Notes under the pieces: model-generated
What the model saw: only the letters and a program-made list of their open reading frames with translations
Told to the model about the DNA's origin: nothing
Database searches by the model: none
Translations under genes and position numbers: made by a program
NCBI GenBank assembly: GCA_963932465.1
Contig: OZ010789.1
Coordinates: 599,445,968 to 599,509,967, forward strand
DNA: 64,000 nucleotides
DNA from: Maratus speciosus
Lineage: Eukaryota > Arthropoda > Arachnida > Araneae > Salticidae
Direction of reading: 5' to 3'
Shown here: positions 58,261-64,000 of the stretch, one piece after another
Layout of the letters: each line of letters starts with the position of its first letter
How positions within the stretch are numbered: position 1 is the stretch's first letter

Positions 58261-58261
58261 T

Positions 58262-58857
58262 TATTTATTTTGTGTGGCATTGAGCTCACAGGCTATTCAC
58301 ACTAAATGTATATCATACTCTTATTTCAAAGAATAATGCACCTCGAAAAATAAATTAAGGGAGGGGGGAATGACTTCCCCTCATTTCCCCTCTTTATATT
58401 TAACCAATGAGCCTCCAAATGGCATCAGGAAAACACCTTATCGAAATAAACCGGTATACCAAATTTGAAGCAAATCGGATAGAAAAACCCATTTATCTAA
58501 ATTAAGGGGGGTATCCAATGTTCACTCAACAGTGAACCTTCAAATCTAATCAGGGCAGCGCCTTATCAGAATGAACCAGTATGCCAAATTTGAAGAAAAT
58601 CTGATAATAATGCATGAAAAACCCATTTATCTAAGTTAAGGGGGGGGGGGGAATTAGCCCCCCGTTCCCCCTTTATACTTAATCAATGAACCCCAAAAAC
58701 TAATCAGGGAAGCGCCTTATCAGAATGAACCTAGAAAAAAATTGAAGCAAATTGGATATTTCTATCAAGAGCTATGGCATTACGTACGTACATACATACA
58801 TACATACAGAACCGGCGGGCACATTAGCTCTCAGGCTTTGATAGCCTGTGAGCTAAA
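58262..58857 (-). repeat. Repeat family F, copy F4
   Basis: Inverted copy bounded by 'attgagctcacaggctattc' and 'gatagcctgtgagctaaaaa'. It has three modules and the 'tacgtacatacatacatac' tetramer run at 58782-58806. Confidence 0.7.
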
Positions 58858-59650
58858 AAGTGATTTTAGAAGAAACATAATGGGGCGCTTTTCTAGCGTT
58901 AGAGCTATAATACATTTAAATAAATTACTTGTTAACATTTTATTTGTTATGTTATGAAAACGAGTCCTCCGAAGCTGCAATTTTTTTTGCTATTTTTAAT
59001 TTATTAATTTTATTAATTTTGGAACAACAAGTCGGAAATTGTATGTCAAGCGGGGCAAATGACGCGCGTTCGTACTATAACTAGTTTTATAAATATTCAA
59101 AATTTGATGCACTAGCTGTTGCACTCTTATGCAAAAATGCATGACTGCAAAATTTATTACGATTATATATATTAAATTCAGTAATGCGGAAATAATATGA
59201 ATCTATCTTAAAAAGGACCTAAACACCAAGTCAACCTAGAATCTTGACCTATCATGGGATATCATGTAATTAATTACGTATGATAGGATTTAATAGAATG
59301 AAGAAAACTTTTATTAATATCTTTTTAAGTTTTGATCCGATTTTCATAAAATTTGAAATGACTCGACAAAATTCTGCAACGATTATATATTTTAAATTTC
59401 AAACCATTCGGTTGGATAGTTTTTGTGCTGTTATATGCGGACAGAGGGACAGTCAGGCGGACGGACCACACGACGACCTTAGGTGCTACGTATTTATATA
59501 ACTAGGAACGCACCTAAAAAAGCAACTTTAAAAGAAACGTAACGGGGAACTTTTTTAGCGTTAGAGCTATAATAAATTTAAATAAATTACTTGTTAACAT
59601 TTTATTGGTTGTGTTATGAAAACGACTTCTCCGAAGCCGCAAATTTATTT
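58858..59650. repeat. ~130-bp direct repeats with a spacer
   Basis: 58858-58985 and 59521-59650 share 'agcgttagagctataata', 'aaataaattacttgttaaca' and 'gttatgaaaacga'. The ~530-bp spacer has no recognised content apart from 'acaagtcggaaattgta', which recurs near 42265. Confidence 0.7.
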
Positions 59651-60290
59651 GCAGTTAATTTTGAAAGAAACTTGCACTTTTTCATTGAAACTACGCTTTT
59701 TCAACTTACGTTTTTTCATTGAAACTGTTGTAATAAGAAACGACCGGCATTATTTAAAAAAATTCCCATAAAATTAATCTGAACACTAAAGTGACATTAT
59801 TATCCTGTAGTACTACTCCTCGAGATCTATTTTAAAACTCTGTACGCAATTTCTCAATGTCTTTAGGAAATTCCCTTTTTCTTTTCAGCATTTATGAAAC
59901 GAAAAAGACAAATTAAGAACAAATGTCCCGTAAAAAGCCCAAAATTGTATGAGTACAGGTCTTTTATAATTTTGTGCTCCAACAAACCGTATATTCTGAT
60001 CATTCTTCCTTCATTCGATCTAGAATCAAGAAGTTATAAACGTTTGAGATAGAACATTTTAGAAGTTGTTTTCAGTCATGCTATTTGATTCGCACTCAAA
60101 CGAATCACCTTGAATCTCATATCAATGGCACAAAACATCTATTATCTCAAGCATACATGATTCATTCGTAAACGAATTAAAGCTTATTAAAACAGAAAAC
60201 CGAGTTTTTAAATTAAATATTATAGATTATAATAGGATTATTATAAAATATTGAACGAATCTAGAAAAAAAAAACAAAAAACAAGAACGT
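59651..60290. other. Unassigned spacer
   Basis: Nothing recognised. Confidence 0.3.
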
Positions 60291-60292
60291 AA

Positions 60293-60540
60293 AATCACGC
60301 GTTAATCATAGATTATGAAATTCTTTCCAAAATATTTAGAATACTATAATAAAGATTCACAGTTTAATAAAGTGACAATGGTTGTCTAAGTAAGCAATTT
60401 GTAAAACACAACGCAATCATAGTTGAAAATTCCCCTTCAACAATTTCCATCAATAAACGTAAATATATTTCAGATGTTTTGTGCAGTCCTGTATATGATC
60501 TGTAGAATTTATACACACTAAGAAATATGAAAAAAAAAAT
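60293..60540 (-). mobile_element. Repeat family H, copy H7 (fragment)
   Basis: Starts 'atagattatgaaattctttcc' and contains 'cacagtttaataaag', the uninterrupted counterpart of the L1 insertion site. It ends before a 44-base A-run (60571-60614). Confidence 0.6.
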
Positions 60541-60564
60541 ACGTTCGTGGTACTTATGGTATCT

Positions 60565-60614
<50 letters not shown>

Positions 60615-60617
<3 letters not shown>

Positions 60618-61712
60618 CAACTTTCTGGAAAAAAGTTCTGGAGGTCGTTTTTATATATATTTTTTTTTCTGCCCCAGTGGGAATATCTCCCTTGACCATT
60701 CTCCGAATTCAATGATTTTGTGCACATGAGCGCTCGTTGCGAAGGTGTTAAAAGTTTGTTGATGAAGTTTTGCGACACTACTAACTAAATAAGAAAGAAG
60801 AATCGTGTGTCCTGCAGAGATTATGAAATAACTCCCAACATGGCGAAAATATTGTTACATCTTCATCTTTTGGTTTGTAAATAAACTTCAATAAGATTTC
60901 CGCTTCAAGACTATCTTTGCCCGTTGAATACTGGACAATGATGAGCCATTGATCACATATTATATTACGCAAAATGTACAAGACAACGTCATACAATAAT
61001 TAGGAAACAAAGAATTTTAGAGATTAAAATTCAGATTTCAAACCTTTGAACAACATACCTGCCAACTCTAGCGACTTCAACGGAATGCTCTCGTTCAACT
61101 AAATTAATTGAACCAGAAAATTTAATTAATGAATAAAATCAAGTAGATTTCAAATGAATAGCACATAACAGCAAGTACATTTTCTGATTTAAAGTATGTT
61201 TGTATTTTGATTTAAAGAAACAAAAATAAAGTGTATGGTTGGCAACTATGAAATAATTATCTAGCGAAAACTTTAACACCGTAAAGAATGTAAGAAACTG
61301 CTGAAATCATCACAATTAATCTGGAATATTTTTCATTTCTCGACTTTTTCCCATCTTAGAGGATTAATTTTTGGAATTTTCGACAAAAACTTTCTGTTAA
61401 CTGTATATGTTTAGTTTTGAATGAAATAATACTTATATATATATATATATATATAAAATCTGTGGGAAAATGTTTTAATTTAAAGCTATTTTAGTTAACC
61501 ATAACCATAACAATATGAATATACACTTATACTTTTACATCTGCCACTTCTGTAGTTTATATTCATAAATAATGGTATTGAAATATTTTGTTAATAACAT
61601 GTTCAGTTTGATTTGCAGCCTAATACATTTAAAAGTATTCTTTAATTGAATTAAAAGTACTTTAAGAGGTTCACGTGGAAAAACTACTATCAAAATTCTT
61701 ATTTGTTTAAAT
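60615..61712. other. Unassigned region
   Basis: A+T-rich, with a TA microsatellite at 61435-61456. A sequence 'gattatgaaataactccca' at 60820 weakly recalls a family H terminus. No gene. Confidence 0.35.
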
Positions 61713-61714
61713 TA

Positions 61715-62376
61715 CAGTAGAGCGCCGATTATCCAAACTTCAATTAACCGAACTTCCAATTATCCGAACAGCCAATTTCTCTCAAAAATTTTTTTAAACC
61801 AATTATCCAAACACCCTATTAGACCTGGATATCAAATTTTAAATTATGATGAGATTGTGGGTGATATTCAAGACGAAACAGAAATTGAAAACGAATGCTC
61901 TAAAAATGATCGTGGTCCATCACATAACGAAGCCTTTGAATGTTTGGAAACAGCTAGTAAATGGCTCGAACGGCAGAAGAATGCTGATCCTATTCAACTA
62001 ACACATTTAAGAAGAATTCGAGATAAGGCAGCATGACAAAGAATGTCTTCTTTGAAGCAAGCAACAATCGAAAGCTTTTTTGCTTAAATTATAATCTCTT
62101 GCGTTCAGAAAATGATAATAAAAAAGTAAACAAAAAAAATTAAAAAGACAAAAATCAATTTTTAAACATGCCAGCATTAACTAGTGCTGTCAGTCATGGA
62201 TGTCAGCGTGTGTCAGCATAGTCATGGGTGTCAGCATAGTGCTGTCAGCGTGGATAAAGTGTGAAGATTATTGTATAGTCAGGAACATCCGTTAAATTAT
62301 CTGTCCATTTATCCGAACTTTTGCTTATCCGAACTAGGGTCGGTCCCGACTTGTTCGGATAATCGGAGCTCTACTG
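61715..62376 (+). mobile_element. Tigger-like element Tigger-3
   Basis: Ends CAGTAGAGCGCCGATTATCC and, inverted, CAGTAGAGCTCCGATTATCC, with TA on both sides (61713-61714, 62377-62378). At 662 bp this is the best-preserved short Tigger here and is closely related to the decayed copy at 3224-4042. Confidence 0.88.
61845..62085 (+). pseudogene. Tigger-3 transposase C-terminal remnant
   Basis: Reads YDEIVGDIQDETEIENE, then HNEAFECLETASKWLERQ, then LTHLRRIRDKAA and a stop. A short tail SSLKQATIESFF follows in the same direction. The acidic stretch followed by 'A.ECLETA..WLERQ' and a basic helix is the usual C-terminal part of pogo/Tigger transposases. DNA-binding and DDE domains are absent, so this is an internally deleted derivative. 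Confidence 0.7.
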
Positions 62377-62378
62377 TA

Positions 62379-62891
62379 TTCAGAAATTTTAAAGATAAGC
62401 TTAGCAGCTTGCATAAGAATTAAAACTGTTTATAACGACATAACAGTTTAAAAAAACTACGCAAGACAAATTAAATTTGGAAGTATGCTGAACAACATAA
62501 GGCTAGCATAAAATCGAGAAGTACAAAAATCCAAGTGAGAGAGTTTTTGAATTTAATGTTAGCTATGAAGATAAATCTAATGATAATAAAGTGAAAACTC
62601 AAACTAAGTTAGGATTAAAAAGATGAGAAACTTAAAACAATTAAAGTGTTTATCTGATATATCTTTCTTTCTCATTTTAGATTTAAAAGTATGCGATTTT
62701 CCTCAAAAATCTTTGCTGTTCTGTTAAAAATTTCCCCATTCAATATATTATGTTTTGTGCTACGGCAATCTACAACTCCCAGGGAGCTCTTAGTTTCCTA
62801 CTTTTAATTTAAAGATAATTTATTTTTCTTCATTTCTTTTCTCATAAATAAAGTTATATATTTTACATTTTTAAAATATTGTATTGTATTG
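62379..62891. other. Unassigned A+T-rich spacer
   Basis: Nothing recognised. Confidence 0.3.
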
Positions 62892-62898
62892 TCTCTCT

Positions 62899-62937
<39 letters not shown>

Positions 62938-63586
62938 GTAACTAACCCTGTCACCGCCACCGGTTTTGAATTTTTTGTGACCGGAGGTCTTTCTCCGTTA
63001 ATATTAGGAAAAAATTTTGCGTACAAAAATATGAAAATCAATGGTATTATAGAAAAATGCTTCATAAATGGTATTATAGGAAAATGCTGATTCAGACAGT
63101 TTCAAAACGAAGAATTATTTCAAGAGATATTTAATGTTAAAGTTGGCCAAAATCGTTCCATTAAAAAAGTTTTGTAGGAGCAAAAACTATACATTGGAAT
63201 TTAATCATTTTTAGATCATTTTATTATACATTAGAAGTTCCCGGTGTGCAGACTGCATTTATTTTTTTAACTTGACTCATTTTTTGAGGTTTTATTTCTA
63301 TTTTAAATTCAAATTTTCAGAATTTTGAGAGATTTTTTTTACAACTTTTAGAAAAGGGTATTATTTTAAATTGTTGCCAAATTTAAAAACAGCGCAAAGA
63401 GTAATATTTCCTTCAAATTAAAAATTTATTTACACGTGACTATTATAAACAGTAAAAAACTTTTAAATGGGAATAAAATGATTACTTATTAAAAGCAGGA
63501 AAATATTGATAATTACGTCATAAAAACTATATTAACACGTGAATTTTAAAAGAGAAAGAAAATTGTAAAATAATAAATTCATTATC
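62892..63586 (+). mobile_element. Helitron family A, copy A5 (3' part missing)
   Basis: Starts TCTCTCTATTCTAAAAA with an expanded A-run (62907-62935) and matches A3 to 'aataaattcatta'. It is cut there by the Helitron W sequence. Confidence 0.75.
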
Positions 63587-64000
63587 CTAGCCACCCTTGG
63601 CGACCAGTTTGGTCTCCCTTAAAATTTATGTTCGGGAAAGCATGATAAGCATTGTATCATGTTAATTTTATTCATAATTTAATTGATTTGGACTCCCTTA
63701 TATATAATTAATATAATCCCTTAAGCTAATATTAATTTTTGTTGCATTAAAATATCTCAATTTGTTGATTTTCTGTAAGTAAGTAAACCCAATTGGTTTA
63801 CAATGGAAGTCTATGGGAATTTGGCGAAATATTAGAGATATCGCCAAGTTGTCATCACTTTTGGCGACTAATTTTGGTCGCCAAATTTGGCGATATATCG
63901 CCAAGTTGGCGACAAACTTAGCGGCATTTGGCGACAGAACAGGATCCCCCTATGGTAACCCGACTTATAGGTATTGAGATGCATTAAATGCTGTTAACCA
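63587..64000 (-). mobile_element. Helitron W fragment W2 (runs off the window)
   Basis: Begins with CTAG and 'ccacccttggcgaccag', the inverted Helitron 3' end, and matches W1 closely (for example 'aatatctcaatttgttgatt'). Contains repeated TTGGCGA motifs and the palindrome TTGGCGATATATCGCCAA. Confidence 0.55.

Noticed and set aside
60364..60778. Frames with long Phe or Lys runs
   Set aside because: They are open only because they cross a 44-base A-run; the same applies at 24590, 43872, 57676 and 62884.

Overview
The window is A+T-rich eukaryotic DNA, probably from an arthropod. A chelicerate is a guess based on the repeat mix, not a demonstrated assignment. I find no convincing host gene, rRNA, tRNA or CRISPR array. 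Almost everything that can be explained is transposable-element DNA, and the main interest is how the elements are nested in one another.

Layout. 1-1.8 kb: a Helitron inserted cleanly into an older, opposite-strand copy of its own family. 1.9-2.85 kb: first of at least seven copies of a terminal-inverted-repeat family (family H). 3.2-4.0 kb: pogo/Tigger remnant carrying a minisatellite. 4.3-6.0 kb: ~455-bp tandem array. 6.6-8.3 kb: family F element, then a hAT element carrying a foldback. 9.4-11.35 kb: family H carrying a hAT with an 8-bp target duplication. 12.2-15.0 kb: two more F copies, one split by a TTAA-type element. 15.3-21.0 kb: probable Helitron that received a Penelope-like retroelement (15730-19016, with GIY-YIG and RT remains and a hammerhead-like motif) and a family D copy. 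21.1-22.8 kb: Tc1 element with one frameshift. 23-26 kb: family H holding a Harbinger-like element holding a Helitron. 26.3-30.5 kb: family D copies, a foldback, and an intact Tc1 element. 30.7-33.7 kb: an exact 104-bp duplication and a foldback. 33.7-36.1 kb: family H with a ~147-bp tandem array. 36.7-45.2 kb: foldbacks, a Tigger pseudogene split by a TTAA-type element, a Helitron and family H. 45.6-48.9 kb: mariner remnant split by a Helitron. 49.5-55.9 kb: Tigger element split by a 5.6-kb hAT that holds a 1.4-kb palindrome. 56.8-64 kb: further Tigger, F, H and Helitron copies.

The only complete-looking coding sequence is the Tc1-type transposase at 29212-30252. The other transposase or RT remains carry frameshifts, stops or a lost catalytic residue. 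Possibly undescribed items are two foldbacks that share a ~102-bp apical stem-loop but not their outer arms, the 1.4-kb TA-flanked palindrome, and three unrelated repeat families whose internal units cluster near 144-148 bp. Boundaries called by target duplications or by an uninterrupted sister copy are the most reliable; family names without coding evidence are inferences from termini.
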